This document shows, piece after piece, positions 7,563 to 16,498 of a DNA stretch of 64,000 bases (its first letter is position 1; each line of letters begins with the position of its first letter). The position numbers were made by a program, and so were the translations under genes. The notes under the pieces are model-generated. The model was given only the letters and a program-made list of their open reading frames with translations, was not told where the DNA came from and did no database searches. This DNA comes from Candidatus Limivivens intestinipullorum (GTDB lineage Bacteria > Bacillota > Clostridia > Lachnospirales > Lachnospiraceae). The stretch lies in NCBI GenBank assembly GCA_018711185.1, contig DVIQ01000023.1, positions 62,001 to 126,000 on the forward strand. Reading direction: 5' to 3'.

Positions 7563-8345
7563 ATGCCCAGAGCACGAAAATGCCGCCGGATCTGCGGCCT
7601 TCCCCGGATTTCCGGGCTGATGCCTGTGGGCGATTTCCCCGCTTCTTCCGTGTCCCTGCAGATGACGCTGGATGAATACGAGGTGATCCGCCTTATGGAT
7701 CTGGAGAAGCTGACCCAGGAGCAGTGCGCCGCCCGGATGGGCATCGCGCGCACCACGGTCACCGGTATTTACGAATCCGCCCGCACCAAGCTGGCCATGG
7801 CACTGGTAAACGGACATCCGCTGACCGTCTCCGGAGGGGATTACCGGATCTGCGGACATTCCGCGGCCTGTATGAAAAACAAGGAGGAAAGCCCTATGAA
7901 AATCGCAGTTACTTATGAAAATGGAGAAATTTTTCAGCATTTCGGCCATACAGAAGCATTCAAAATTTATGAAACGGAAAACGGAACGGTTCTCCGCTCA
8001 GAAGTCGTTTCCACGAATGGAAGCGGCCATGGAGCCCTGGCTGGGTTCCTGACCGATCACGGCGTGCAGGCCCTGATCTGCGGCGGCATCGGCGCAGGCG
8101 CCCAGAATGCCCTGAAGGCCGCCGGCATCCGCCTCTACGGCGGCGTCAGCGGTTCAGCCGATGAGGCAGTAAACGCTCTGCTGGCTGGAAGCCTTTCCTA
8201 TAACCCAGACATTACCTGTACCCATCACGAAGGCCATGAACACAGCTGCCATGGAGAGGGCGGACATGGGTGCGGCGGACATGGAGATGCCGGACACGAA
8301 TGTGGGGGCGGACACGGGAATGGACATAGCTGCGGCGGACATTAA
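7563..8345 (+). CDS. DUF134 helix-turn-helix / NifX-NifB-like fusion with His-rich tail
   Basis: This is a 260-residue protein in three parts. Residues 1-105 form a DUF134 (UPF0251) DNA-binding domain, with RARKCRRICGLP at the start and a helix-turn-helix around TQEQCAARMGIARTTV. Residues 112-220 form a dinitrogenase iron-molybdenum cofactor family domain (MKIAVTYENGEIFQHFGHTEAF, ICGGIGAGAQNAL). Residues 221-260 are a His/Gly/Cys-rich tail suited to binding metal. In many anaerobes the two domains are separate neighbouring genes; here they are joined in frame. The start is the ATG eight bases after AAAGGAGG. An intact internal AAGGAGG with ATG at 7896 could also make the second domain alone. 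The role is probably metal or Fe-S handling with self-regulation. Confidence 0.85.
   Translation: MPRARKCRRICGLPRISGLMPVGDFPASSVSLQMTLDEYEVIRLMDLEKLTQEQCAARMGIARTTVTGIYESARTKLAMALVNGHPLTVSGGDYRICGHSAACMKNKEESPMKIAVTYENGEIFQHFGHTEAFKIYETENGTVLRSEVVSTNGSGHGALAGFLTDHGVQALICGGIGAGAQNALKAAGIRLYGGVSGSADEAVNALLAGSLSYNPDITCTHHEGHEHSCHGEGGHGCGGHGDAGHECGGGHGNGHSCGGH
7881..7898 (+). promoter_or_regulatory. Internal ribosome binding site and start inside the DUF134-NifX gene
   Basis: AAGGAGG at 7881-7887 is followed after eight bases by ATG at 7896-7898, exactly where the NifX-like domain begins (MKIAVTY). A separate 149-residue product ending at 8345 could be made. The site looks like the preserved start of a formerly separate gene. 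Confidence 0.6.
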
Positions 8346-8450
8346 GCGTGCAGCTCTCCGCTCCGGTCGGCGCTAAACGCGTGCCACTGGCACGCAGCGC
8401 CGTACAAAATATGACTGGGGTTCGTTTGGGAGGATAAGACAGGAAGCGTT

Positions 8451-8482
8451 CGGTACACAAACTCGGTTTCGTTTGTGTACCG
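8451..8482 (+). terminator. Stem-loop between convergent genes
   Basis: CGGTACACAAAC (8451-8462) pairs perfectly with GTTTGTGTACCG (8471-8482) around an eight-base loop. Only a weak T-rich stretch follows, so termination efficiency is uncertain. It lies between the NifX fusion and the convergent DapA-family gene. Confidence 0.45.
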
Positions 8483-8570
8483 GACAGTCTTTATGTTGCA
8501 CTTATTATATTTCTTTGACATTTCTGCAAAATAGAGCACGAATGCCCTCTTGAATCAAAACTTTCTTAGG

Positions 8571-9419
8571 TCAATCTGCGGGTAAAAGCGGTATTCGCGG
8601 AATGCCTCCCTGATAACCAAGGGCATTCATACACGCCTTTACGCCTGCGACTCCCTTACTGCCGCCCATAGTCTGAATCCGGGCCTGCAGCTCAGAATAC
8701 GCCTTTGCAAACATTTCTTCCCCTTCCTGATGCCAGATCGTCAGAAGCTGTTCACATTCGTTCGGCAAATAATTTGCTGCAGACAGGACACCTCCCTGCC
8801 CACCAAGACGCAGACACACAGGTAGCGTAGAAAATGTTCCAGAGAGTACGGAAAAATCCCTTCTTCCTCCTGCTGTCTCCATGTATCCTTCCATCATGTC
8901 TGGAGACGTATCCTTAATACCAATGATATTTGGATGGTCCGCCAGTTCCTTTAAGGCGGAGCAAGAAACGCAGATCGTGTTCGCGAAAACCGGAGCGCAG
9001 TACAATAGCACCGGGTATCTGCTGTGGTTCGCCGCCTCCGTATAATACCGAACCAGCGCCCTGTCATCCATCTGCTTTCGAAAATAATGGGGGGTGAGAA
9101 TTGCCACACCGTCAATATCCAGTTCTTCCTGCGCAATTCGGTCCAGAAACCGGAGTGTATGATACAGCGATTCCCTGCCCGCACCCGCAATCAGCCCTTT
9201 GTCCTTCCCCCTCAGAGCCGCGAAGGTACGGATCACTTCCAAAGATTCCTCCTCATCCAGCATACGGAATTCTCCGTTGCTGCCCAGGCACAGATAACCG
9301 GAAATCCTGGTTTCATTCCATTTACGAATATTAAACTCCAGCATATCGTGGCCCAGCGTCTGATCCTCATGGAACGGTGTCACTGCCGGTATATAAATTC
9401 CTCTCAGACTTTTTCGCAC
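8571..9419 (-). CDS. Dihydrodipicolinate synthase / N-acetylneuraminate lyase family aldolase
   Basis: This 282-residue TIM-barrel class I aldolase has the Schiff-base lysine in IGIKDTSPD (Lys169) and the catalytic Tyr140 in LLYCAP. The phosphate/carboxylate loop reads GSNGE (46-50) instead of the GTTGE of true DapA. Together with its place at the end of a sugar-acid operon, this suggests a keto-deoxy-sugar-acid lyase rather than lysine biosynthesis. The start is a GTG seven bases after AAGGAGG. It follows the transketolase subunit gene by 11 bases. The exact substrate is unknown; 2-keto-3-deoxy acids are the obvious candidates. Confidence 0.8.
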   Translation of the reverse strand: MRKSLRGIYIPAVTPFHEDQTLGHDMLEFNIRKWNETRISGYLCLGSNGEFRMLDEEESLEVIRTFAALRGKDKGLIAGAGRESLYHTLRFLDRIAQEELDIDGVAILTPHYFRKQMDDRALVRYYTEAANHSRYPVLLYCAPVFANTICVSCSALKELADHPNIIGIKDTSPDMMEGYMETAGGRRDFSVLSGTFSTLPVCLRLGGQGGVLSAANYLPNECEQLLTIWHQEGEEMFAKAYSELQARIQTMGGSKGVAGVKACMNALGYQGGIPRIPLLPAD

Positions 9420-9430
9420 TACGTACCTCC

Positions 9431-10366
9431 TTACGAATTCAAAAAAGCTTCCGCTTCCTGAACGATTCCGTCCGTGTCAAGTCGATAATAGGCAAGAAGT
9501 TCCTCATAGGAACCTGATGTAGCGTACTCCCTTGGAATTCCATGACGCTTCACCGGTACCGGGCAAACCTGGGAGCAGGCCTCTGCCACGGCTGTCCCCA
9601 GGCCGCCTTCCCGGTAATGCTCCTCCACAGTCATAATTCTGCCGGTTTTCTCTGCCGCCTCTTTAATTACCGCCTGGTCAACCGGCTCCACGGTGGGCAT
9701 GCCGATTACCATAACCGACCTTCCCCGTTTTTCCAGCTCACAGGCTGCTTTCAAAACATTTGCCGTAATCGTTCCGGTGGAAATAAGAGCCAGATCTGTT
9801 CCTTCCCTCAATATCCGGCCCTCTCCGATCCGAAACGGACGTTCCTCCCAAAGCTCTTCCACGGGCTGATTTCCAATGCGCATATACACCGGGCCCTTGT
9901 GTTCCAGCATGGCTTTTACCGCGCCGCGGATTTCTCCGGGGTCCTGCGGCGCCAGCACAACCGTTCCCGGTATCATCCGCGTAATGGCAAAATCTTCCAA
10001 AGAGTGGTGGGTAGCGCCCAGATCCGAGTAGGTAAAACCGCCGTTCCTTCCCACAATTTTCACGTTCTGTCTCATATAGCCCAGATCATTGCGGAACATT
10101 TCGTAATTGCGGCAGGTTACGAAGGGCGCGATCGCGCAGAAAACCGGTATTTTTCCGGTAGTTGCCAGTCCGGATGCAATCCCCGTCACTCCCTGCTCCA
10201 TAATGCCAAACTCAAAATAGCGGTCCGGATGCTTTTGGGAAAACTCCTTAAATCCAGAGCTTTTTCCGCTGTCCGCGGATAAAATCACAATCTCCTCCCG
10301 GTTTTCGGCGATTTCCGAAACGGCAACGCCGAATGTTTTTCTGGGATCTCGCGTATTACCTGTCAT
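9431..10366 (-). CDS. Transketolase, C-terminal subunit
   Basis: The 311-residue protein corresponds to the pyrimidine-binding plus C-terminal domains of transketolase. It has the FEFGIMEQGVTGIASGLA region, whose Glu activates thiamine diphosphate, and a C-terminal transketolase fold (SGTITANVLKA, PTVEPVD, VEEHYREGGLG). The N-terminal half is a separate gene overlapping by 11 bases, so the enzyme is a split, two-subunit transketolase. The chosen ATG at 10366 lies inside the end of the partner gene; an upstream in-frame GTG at 10420 is less likely. The location in a sugar-acid operon suggests it shuttles triose phosphate into pentose phosphates. Confidence 0.88.
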   Translation of the reverse strand: MTGNTRDPRKTFGVAVSEIAENREEIVILSADSGKSSGFKEFSQKHPDRYFEFGIMEQGVTGIASGLATTGKIPVFCAIAPFVTCRNYEMFRNDLGYMRQNVKIVGRNGGFTYSDLGATHHSLEDFAITRMIPGTVVLAPQDPGEIRGAVKAMLEHKGPVYMRIGNQPVEELWEERPFRIGEGRILREGTDLALISTGTITANVLKAACELEKRGRSVMVIGMPTVEPVDQAVIKEAAEKTGRIMTVEEHYREGGLGTAVAEACSQVCPVPVKRHGIPREYATSGSYEELLAYYRLDTDGIVQEAEAFLNS

Positions 10367-11237
10367 TCTCGTTTTCCCATTCCTTTCTTTCATGTTCCCC
10401 ACCGGAAGCCCACAGACCACTCTCCACTTCCCGAATTGCCCGTTCCAGTTCTTCCCGGTCCGGCGTCCAGTAATGGCAGGCGGCCTGGTTCTCCAAAAAC
10501 GGCAGGCCCTTTCCCTTTACCGTATGGGCAATCACAAGCGTCGGCCTGCCGTTCTGCACCGGGATTTCCTCCAGGACGGCCGCAATCTGTCCCATATCGT
10601 TTCCGTCAATTTCCCGCACATTCCACCCAAACGCCTCAAATTTGGGTCCGGCAGGCATAAAGTTCATGATGTTCTCTACCCGGCCACTGATCTGCAACCC
10701 GTTATAATCCAGAAACAAGACCAGATTATCCAGGCCATGGTGGGCTGCCGCGGCAACTGCCTCCCAGTTCGAGCCCTCCGCCAGTTCACCGTCTCCCATC
10801 ATCACATAGACACGGGCACCGTTTCCCGCGCTTTTCAGCCCAAGGGCCATTCCCACGGCAATGGAAAGTCCGTGCCCCAAAGCGCCGGTATTCGCCTCAA
10901 TACCCGGCAGCTTATGCATGTCCGGATGTCCGGGAATCCTGCTTTTCAGACTTCCGTAGGTATCCAGGATCTCCTTTGGAAAATACCCTCTCTCCGCCAG
11001 AACCGCATACTGAGCCATACACTTATGGCCGGCCGAAAGGATAAACCGGTCCCGGTTCTCCCATTTCGGGTTCTCCGGCTGAATCCGCATCTTGGAAAAA
11101 TATAGGGCCGTCACAAGATCGATTGCGGAAAACGCGCCGCCCAGGTGGCCGTGACCGCTGGCTTCCACCATACGCAGCACATTTCTCCGGCATTTCTGCG
11201 CGGTCCGTTCCAGTTCTCTGACCCTTTCCGAATCCAT
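10356..11237 (-). CDS. Transketolase, N-terminal subunit
   Basis: The 293-residue protein is the pyrophosphate-binding half of transketolase. It carries GHGLSIAVGMALG and the thiamine diphosphate/Mg motif GDGELAEGSNWEA (about residues 148-160). An early SGHGHLGGAFSAID segment also fits the family. Start ATG follows directly on the RpiB stop codon, with its ribosome site AAGGAGG inside the end of rpiB, so it is coupled to both neighbours. It works as a heteromer with the next gene product. Confidence 0.9.
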   Translation of the reverse strand: MDSERVRELERTAQKCRRNVLRMVEASGHGHLGGAFSAIDLVTALYFSKMRIQPENPKWENRDRFILSAGHKCMAQYAVLAERGYFPKEILDTYGSLKSRIPGHPDMHKLPGIEANTGALGHGLSIAVGMALGLKSAGNGARVYVMMGDGELAEGSNWEAVAAAAHHGLDNLVLFLDYNGLQISGRVENIMNFMPAGPKFEAFGWNVREIDGNDMGQIAAVLEEIPVQNGRPTLVIAHTVKGKGLPFLENQAACHYWTPDREELERAIREVESGLWASGGEHERKEWENENDR

Positions 11238-11681
11238 CTATTTCATGGCCTCCTTCTCATAAGAATAAATCCGTTCAACCTTCGGCACTGAACGGGAATT
11301 CTGATCAAATGTATTTTTCAGGTACTCGGCCGCCATCATTTTCGCCACTTCGATTCCCGTCACCTGCGCGCCCATGGTAATAATGTTGGCATGATTACTC
11401 AGTTCCGCCCTCTGGGCCTGGTAAACGTCGTTCACCAGCGCGGCATAGGCTCCTTTCACCTTATTTGCCGCAATACTCATTCCGATTCCGGTTCCGCATA
11501 CAAGGATTCCCCTGTCGCATCTCCCCGCGGCCACTGCTTTCGCCACAGACACCGCTACATTTGCGTAAATGGGATCAGGGGCGCCGAAATCCTCCACCTC
11601 ATAGCCGAGTTTTAAAAGATAGTCAATGAGTTCTTCTTTAAATTCCTGTGCGTTTGGATCGCATCCCACCGCAATTTTCAT
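11238..11681 (-). CDS. rpiB: RpiB/LacAB-family sugar-phosphate isomerase
   Basis: This 147-residue enzyme interconverts aldose and ketose phosphates, typically ribose 5-phosphate and ribulose 5-phosphate. The start MKIAVGCDPNAQEFKEEL and the conserved loop GILVCGTGIGMSIAANK, with the active-site Cys, are clear, as is the NH segment in ELSNHANIITMG. The ATG follows GGAGGCAGAAT; longer upstream readings run into a dispersed repeat and are not credible. It heads the sub-operon rpiB, split transketolase, DapA-like lyase. Allose- or galactose-6-phosphate isomerase activity is possible in this family. Confidence 0.88.
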   Translation of the reverse strand: MKIAVGCDPNAQEFKEELIDYLLKLGYEVEDFGAPDPIYANVAVSVAKAVAAGRCDRGILVCGTGIGMSIAANKVKGAYAALVNDVYQAQRAELSNHANIITMGAQVTGIEVAKMMAAEYLKNTFDQNSRSVPKVERIYSYEKEAMK

Positions 11682-11709
11682 ATTCTGCCTCCTGCTCTTC
11701 CCATACTTT

Positions 11710-11821
11710 GCTGAACCGTTGCAAAAATCCATTACCAGCGCCTCCGGCGGCGGCTTTTTGCACTCCTAAATCGTGTTCCCATGGTCTGCGCAATATATGC
11801 GCAGACCTGGGTGAACCGTTT
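11710..11821 (-). repeat. Modular palindromic repeat family A, degenerate copy
   Basis: In minus orientation it contains GCTGAACCGTTGCAAAAATCC, a divergent hairpin (CGCCTCCGGCGGCG), TTTTTGCACTCCTAAATCG and GGTCTGCGC...GCGCAGACC, ending GTGAACCGTT. It abuts the family-B tandem repeat that follows. Confidence 0.75.
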
Positions 11822-11822
11822 C

Positions 11823-12047
11823 TTTACTCTGAAAGTCCGCCGCCGGATAGGCGGCATGCATTCAGGGATGCCAAGTACGCCCGCAAGACTTTTCCGGGGC
11901 GGTGGTACGCCTGCCCCGCGAGCGTATGCAGGTTTACTTTAAAAGTCCGCCGCCGAATAGGCGGCATGTATTTAGGGATACCAAGTACGCCCGCAAGACT
12001 TTTCCGCAAGACGGTACGCCTGCCTCGCGGGCGGATACATGTTTACT
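11823..12047 (-). repeat. Repeat family B, two tandem 110-bp units
   Basis: TTTACT recurs at 11823, 11933 and 12042, marking two units of about 110 bases in minus orientation. Each contains a CCGCCG...CGGCGG-type hairpin around GGATAGGCGGCATG, then CCAAGTACGCCCGC, GACTTTTCCG and GGTACGCCTGCC. The outer end supplies the stop codon of the binding-protein gene. Other copies lie near 21.9, 37.8 and 39.2 kb. Confidence 0.85.
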
Positions 12048-13317
12048 CGTTATACTGCGCCAGCAGCTCTGTAATCCGTCCTTCCAGCGTAGACATAGCG
12101 TCATCAATGGTAGAGCCTGTCAGCATAGAGTTGTAAGCTTCGCCGAAAATATCCTGTACTTCGGCGTAAGCCGGGAATGTAGAATAAGGAATGGAATACT
12201 GCATGCAGTCTTTAAAGCCCACGAATTCGGCCCCGGAGAATGCCTCATCTTCCAGTGCGCTGTTGATTACCGGAAGACGTCCGGTAGAGGAGCCAAAGGG
12301 AACCGCATTGTCGTAGTTTGCCATAAATTCCAGATAATCCGTCATGATTTCAGGATGCTCACAGGCCGTAGTAATGGCATAACCGGACACCTGAAGGTTT
12401 GTCACATGACGTCCATCCTCATTCGTTCCTGCCGGGATAGGCACACTGCCGATCTTTCCTGCCAGTTCCGGATTCCTGTTCAAAATCGCGCCTACCGCGT
12501 TGCTTCCGGAAATCAGCAGTCCGGTCTGCTCATTCGCGAAATAGGTTACCGCGTCGGAATAGGCGGTCTCAGAAGAACCTGCCGGAACCACACCATCCAC
12601 AAGATCCAGATCCACAAAGGACTGCAGAGCCGTACGGAAATTCTCGGAAGTCAGATCGCTTTCCCATGCGCCTTCTTCGTTCTGCCATACCTCGTCCACG
12701 CCAAAAGCTTTCGCGTACACCGAAAATCTCGCTTCGCCGGACCCGTTTCTCGCTCCCACCATTGAAAAGCCGTAAGCGCCGGATATATCTGTAAATGCCT
12801 TTGCCGCTTCACGGAAATCATCCATCGTTTCAATGGAATCCATACCCGCCTGCTCCAGCCAGTCTGTCCGGTAAATCAGGGCAATGGGAATCTGATGCCA
12901 GGGCACGAAGGTCAAAACGCCGTCTACCGTAGCGTAATCCAGAACCTCCTGGGACAGCTCCGCGGTAAATTCTTCCGACATGTACTGGGACGCATCCACA
13001 ATAATCCCCATATCCACTGCCGTAGACATGAACGCACAGTTCATGAAAAATGCATCCGGCAAGTCGTCCGACGCGGCAAGTGTGGTCACCTGGGCGTCCA
13101 GATCATTGTTTGCCACAGAAATAAATTCAATGGTTACGTTCGGATTCGCGTCCATATATGCCTGGGCCATGGCAGCTTCCTGCTCTGCCTCATCCTCTGT
13201 CTGAAGGCAGGACATGATTGTCAGGGTAACCTGCTCTTCTTCCGCGAAAGCCGCCGCAGGGGCCAATGAGGAAAATGCCAAACACAAACCAAGAGCTGCT
13301 GCAAATTTTCTTTTCAT
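12043..13317 (-). CDS. Sugar ABC transporter substrate-binding protein
   Basis: The 424-residue extracellular binding protein (family 1, sugar type) delivers substrate to the permeases encoded upstream. A Sec signal peptide spans about residues 1-25 (MKRKFAAALGLCLAF...AAAFA|EEE). It has no convincing lipobox, which is unusual for a Gram-positive binding protein. Solute-binding features include NANDLDAQVTTLAASDDLPDAFF-like and GFSMVGARNGSGEARF segments. The start ATG follows AAAGGATGGAAGATCT. The last sense codon is GAG, and the TAA comes from the family-B repeat. A 253-base gap separates it from the permease gene. The ligand is probably a hexonate or its glycoside, inferred from context only. 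Confidence 0.88.
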   Translation of the reverse strand: MKRKFAAALGLCLAFSSLAPAAAFAEEEQVTLTIMSCLQTEDEAEQEAAMAQAYMDANPNVTIEFISVANNDLDAQVTTLAASDDLPDAFFMNCAFMSTAVDMGIIVDASQYMSEEFTAELSQEVLDYATVDGVLTFVPWHQIPIALIYRTDWLEQAGMDSIETMDDFREAAKAFTDISGAYGFSMVGARNGSGEARFSVYAKAFGVDEVWQNEEGAWESDLTSENFRTALQSFVDLDLVDGVVPAGSSETAYSDAVTYFANEQTGLLISGSNAVGAILNRNPELAGKIGSVPIPAGTNEDGRHVTNLQVSGYAITTACEHPEIMTDYLEFMANYDNAVPFGSSTGRLPVINSALEDEAFSGAEFVGFKDCMQYSIPYSTFPAYAEVQDIFGEAYNSMLTGSTIDDAMSTLEGRITELLAQYNE

Positions 13318-13570
13318 AGATCTTCCATCCTTTCTCATCTTGTAAATTGTTCTGTATGCTGCATCCCATACGCGGCACACCCGCGAAATCTCATACAGAA
13401 TTCCATCCGGGTACCCGCATTGTCTTCGTATAGAATGCTTTCTTTTTCTTATCGGTCCGTCAGTCGCTGTCTGTCTATAAGCCTTCTCTGCCGGTCCTGT
13501 TTTGCCCTGCCTCCTTTCCCTGGGGCCGGCAGTGCTGCTGTCTGTTTTCCGGTCATCCTGACGGCATCCG

Positions 13571-14425
13571 CTATTTTACAGCTCCCGCCGTCAGTCCGCT
13601 GATGAAGCTCTTCTGCATGAATACAAACGCGATGATCAGCGGCACCGATGCCACCATGGAGGCGGCCATCATGTCATTCCACGCAATCCGGTAATATCCG
13701 TTCATCTCCGCAATCGCCACAGCCGCCGTTTTCAGTTTGTCGCTGGTCAGCAGAATCGCGGCAAACATATACTCATTCCAGCAGGTAATGAACGCGTAAA
13801 TCGCTGAGGACACAAGCCCCGGTCTTACCAGCGGCAGCGTAATCCGGAAAAATGTCTGCAGTCTTGTGGCTCCGTCAATGGAAGCCGACTCGTCCAGCTC
13901 CGTGGGAATGGTCCGGTAGTAACCAACCATCATCCAGGAGCAGAATGGTATCGTAAACGAAATATACACCACGCAGAGACCCACAAGGGAATTATTCAGG
14001 CCGTAAATACTCAGAATCTTGTAAAACGGCACCAAAAGCATAATCGACGGAAACATCTGCGTCATAAGGATAAAGGACAGAAACGTTCCTTTTCCCCGAA
14101 ATTCATACCGGGTGGCGCCGTAGCCTGTCAGAGCTGAGGCAACCAGAGAAATCAGCACCGCGCAGATGGTCACCAGCAAGCTGTTTCCGAAATACGTCAC
14201 AAAATCGTAATCCTGCCAGATACGCAGAAAGGAAGTCAGGGTAATCTCCTGGGGGATAATACTTCCGTTCATCTGATAGATCTCCGCATCGGTTTTCAGC
14301 GCCGTAATCGCCATCCACAGAATAGGTAAGATAACCAGACAGGAACCCACTGCCATAATCAGGTAGGAAGAAACATTTCCAATCATCCGGTTTCTGGCCA
14401 GAGATCCCTTTTTTCTACGCTCCAT
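13571..14425 (-). CDS. Carbohydrate ABC transporter permease, MalG type
   Basis: This 284-residue inner-membrane permease has about six spans. The EAA loop, which contacts the ATPase, reads ELDESASIDGATRLQTFFRITLP-like near residues 175-198. It overlaps the partner permease gene by 11 bases. No ATPase gene lies in the locus, so the complex presumably borrows a shared MsmK/MalK-type ATPase. Start ATG follows GGAAGGTGATGGACA. Confidence 0.92.
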   Translation of the reverse strand: MERRKKGSLARNRMIGNVSSYLIMAVGSCLVILPILWMAITALKTDAEIYQMNGSIIPQEITLTSFLRIWQDYDFVTYFGNSLLVTICAVLISLVASALTGYGATRYEFRGKGTFLSFILMTQMFPSIMLLVPFYKILSIYGLNNSLVGLCVVYISFTIPFCSWMMVGYYRTIPTELDESASIDGATRLQTFFRITLPLVRPGLVSSAIYAFITCWNEYMFAAILLTSDKLKTAAVAIAEMNGYYRIAWNDMMAASMVASVPLIIAFVFMQKSFISGLTAGAVK

Positions 14426-15293
14426 TGTCCATCACCTTCCTCATAATTTTGCTTATCAGCCAGCAGATCAGAAACACAACGCCTGCCCCCGCCGCTGCTT
14501 CTCCGTAATTGTGGTAGGAAAAGGCTTCCTTATATATAGAAATACTTACCGTTGATGTGGCATTGTTCGGCCCGCCGTCTGTCAGCAGAGAAATAATCGT
14601 ATAATGCTTAAACCACCAGACCGTATCCAAAATTACCGCCGTCATAATCACCGGCTTAATGGTCGGAACCGTGATCTTAAAAAACGTCTGAAGTCCGCTT
14701 GCTCCGTCCAGCTTGGCTGCCTCATAAATATCTTCCGGCACACTCTGAAAACCAGCCATCATATTTACCATAATGAGCGCGTATCCTTTCCAGATACATA
14801 CAGCCGCCAGGATCACAAAGGCCATTCCCGAACTCAGCCACGCCTGATTCTTCTCCAGAATTCCCAGCTTGATCAGGATATTGTTGAACACTCCATAGTT
14901 GGCATTGAAGATCCACTTAAAGAGCAAAGCCACTACAACATCCGGCAAAAGCCAGGGGATAATCAGGATCGCGCGAAAAATTCCCACGCCGGGACGCTTT
15001 TTATTCATGGCCAGCGCCAGCACCGTTCCCAGAACCAGGTGTCCGGCCACCACGACTATCGTAAACTGGAACGTTACCAGAAGGCTCCGTACCATGCTTC
15101 CATCCGAGAAGATGGACAGATAATTGTCAAATCCCACAAAATTCCAGCGGTTCGTAAGATTCGTGTCCATAACGCTCAGGAAAAAGGCATAGCAGATGGG
15201 GTAAACCACCAGAGCGACCAGGATAATCAGCACCGGAGAAATAAACAAATATGGGGTTATATTTTTCTTTTTTCTAACACTGCCGTGCTTCAC
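14415..15293 (-). CDS. Carbohydrate ABC transporter permease, MalF type
   Basis: This 292-residue permease has about six spans and an EAA motif in DIYEAAKLDGASGLQTFFK (around residues 186-204). With the MalG-type partner it forms the channel for the substrate bound by the 12-13 kb binding protein. The start is a GTG preceded by AGGAGGAGGTTTT. It follows the dehydratase gene by 27 bases, which ties uptake to sugar-acid catabolism. Confidence 0.92.
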   Translation of the reverse strand: MKHGSVRKKKNITPYLFISPVLIILVALVVYPICYAFFLSVMDTNLTNRWNFVGFDNYLSIFSDGSMVRSLLVTFQFTIVVVAGHLVLGTVLALAMNKKRPGVGIFRAILIIPWLLPDVVVALLFKWIFNANYGVFNNILIKLGILEKNQAWLSSGMAFVILAAVCIWKGYALIMVNMMAGFQSVPEDIYEAAKLDGASGLQTFFKITVPTIKPVIMTAVILDTVWWFKHYTIISLLTDGGPNNATSTVSISIYKEAFSYHNYGEAAAGAGVVFLICWLISKIMRKVMDNGA

Positions 15294-15320
15294 AAAACCT
15301 CCTCCTCATTCACTTCATCT

Positions 15321-16487
15321 CTACCATTCACCAAAAGAGTTGTCGTCCGCGAAGGAAACTCTCGGCGTTTCCCATCTTCCGCTGTAGGAATTTTCCCTTA
15401 CGCCGGCCTCGTCTACTTCAATGCCCATACCCGGTCCTTCGGGAACCTCGATGTAGCCATCCACAATCTCAAAGGGCTTCTTCAGATAGGGTCCTCCCAG
15501 ATCCCAGCCATCCTCAAAGGACGGATGCTCCTGCGCCGTAAAGTTCGTCATCACCGTATCTACCTGAAGGCAGGCTGCCAGAGCCAGCGGTCCCAAGGGA
15601 TTGTGAGGCGCCATAGAACAGTAGTAGGTCTCTCCCATCGCCGCGATCTTCATCACCTGGGAAATTCCGCCCGCGTGACACAAATCCGGCTGCAGCACGG
15701 TCGCCGCCTGCTTTTCCAGAACCTCCCGGAAATCAAAGGTGGTAAATTTCCGCTCTCCGGTAGCGATGGGAATTGTGGTCATCCTGGCAATTCTGGCCAT
15801 AACGTCCACGTTTTCCGGCAGAACCGGCTCCTCCACGAACATCAGTCCATAGGGTTCCAGCTCTCTGCACAGCCAGGGCGCCATGGCCGGAGATACTCTA
15901 CCGTGGAAATCCACCGCCAGATCGATTTCATCCCCGATGGCCTCTCTGATTTCGGCAATCCGCTCCACGAAGCGGGAAACCATGGCAGGGGTTTCAATGT
16001 GGCGGTAGGGGCAGATAAAAGGCGTTTTCAGAGATTTGATCCCCCTTGCCACCTTCTTTTTCGCGTGTTCCACCAGAAGATCTCTGCATTCCCGCTCTTC
16101 TCTGTCCGCGTAATCCACGTTTCCGAAGATATGCGCGTACATACGGATGCGGTCCCTGGATTTTCCTCCTAGAAGCTGCCATACCGGAACATTCAGCCAT
16201 TTGCCTTTGATATCCCACAGCGCCTGCTCTATACCGCTGATGGCGCTGAATACCGCTGCGCCTCCGCGGTAAAATCCGCCCGCGTACATCAATTTATACA
16301 GATATTCGATATTTCTGGGGTCCTGTCCTATGAGCATATCCCGGAAAGAATCCACCGCCGCCGCGGTCACCAGATTTCTTCCCTCCAGATCGGCTTCTCC
16401 CCAGCCGGTAATGCCTTCATCCGTGGTAACCTTCACAAAAATCCATCGTGGTTTTACATGAAAGGTCTCAAGTCCTGTGATTTTCAT
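15321..16487 (-). CDS. dgoD: D-galactonate dehydratase (enolase superfamily)
   Basis: This 388-residue enzyme of the mandelate-racemase subgroup dehydrates D-galactonate to 2-keto-3-deoxygalactonate. The functional residues of E. coli DgoD can be read directly with a constant offset of ten: metal ligands Asp193 (VDFHGR), Glu219 (FVEEP) and Glu245 (TGERK), with catalytic His195 and His295 (APHNPLGP). This co-linearity makes the call stronger than a generic enolase-superfamily assignment. It is flanked by KDG kinase and an Eda-type aldolase on one side and the importer on the other, completing a DeLey-Doudoroff-type route. Confidence 0.9.
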   Translation of the reverse strand: MKITGLETFHVKPRWIFVKVTTDEGITGWGEADLEGRNLVTAAAVDSFRDMLIGQDPRNIEYLYKLMYAGGFYRGGAAVFSAISGIEQALWDIKGKWLNVPVWQLLGGKSRDRIRMYAHIFGNVDYADREERECRDLLVEHAKKKVARGIKSLKTPFICPYRHIETPAMVSRFVERIAEIREAIGDEIDLAVDFHGRVSPAMAPWLCRELEPYGLMFVEEPVLPENVDVMARIARMTTIPIATGERKFTTFDFREVLEKQAATVLQPDLCHAGGISQVMKIAAMGETYYCSMAPHNPLGPLALAACLQVDTVMTNFTAQEHPSFEDGWDLGGPYLKKPFEIVDGYIEVPEGPGMGIEVDEAGVRENSYSGRWETPRVSFADDNSFGEW

Positions 16488-16498
16488 TTTTCTTCCTC

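Noticed and set aside
8346..8570. Small RNA between the NifX fusion and the DapA-like gene
   Set aside because: One stem-loop is visible, but no promoter or known RNA motif supports a separate transcript.
11823..12047. Tandem 110-bp repeats as a CRISPR array
   Set aside because: The repeats are adjacent, long and palindromic, without unique spacers or cas genes.
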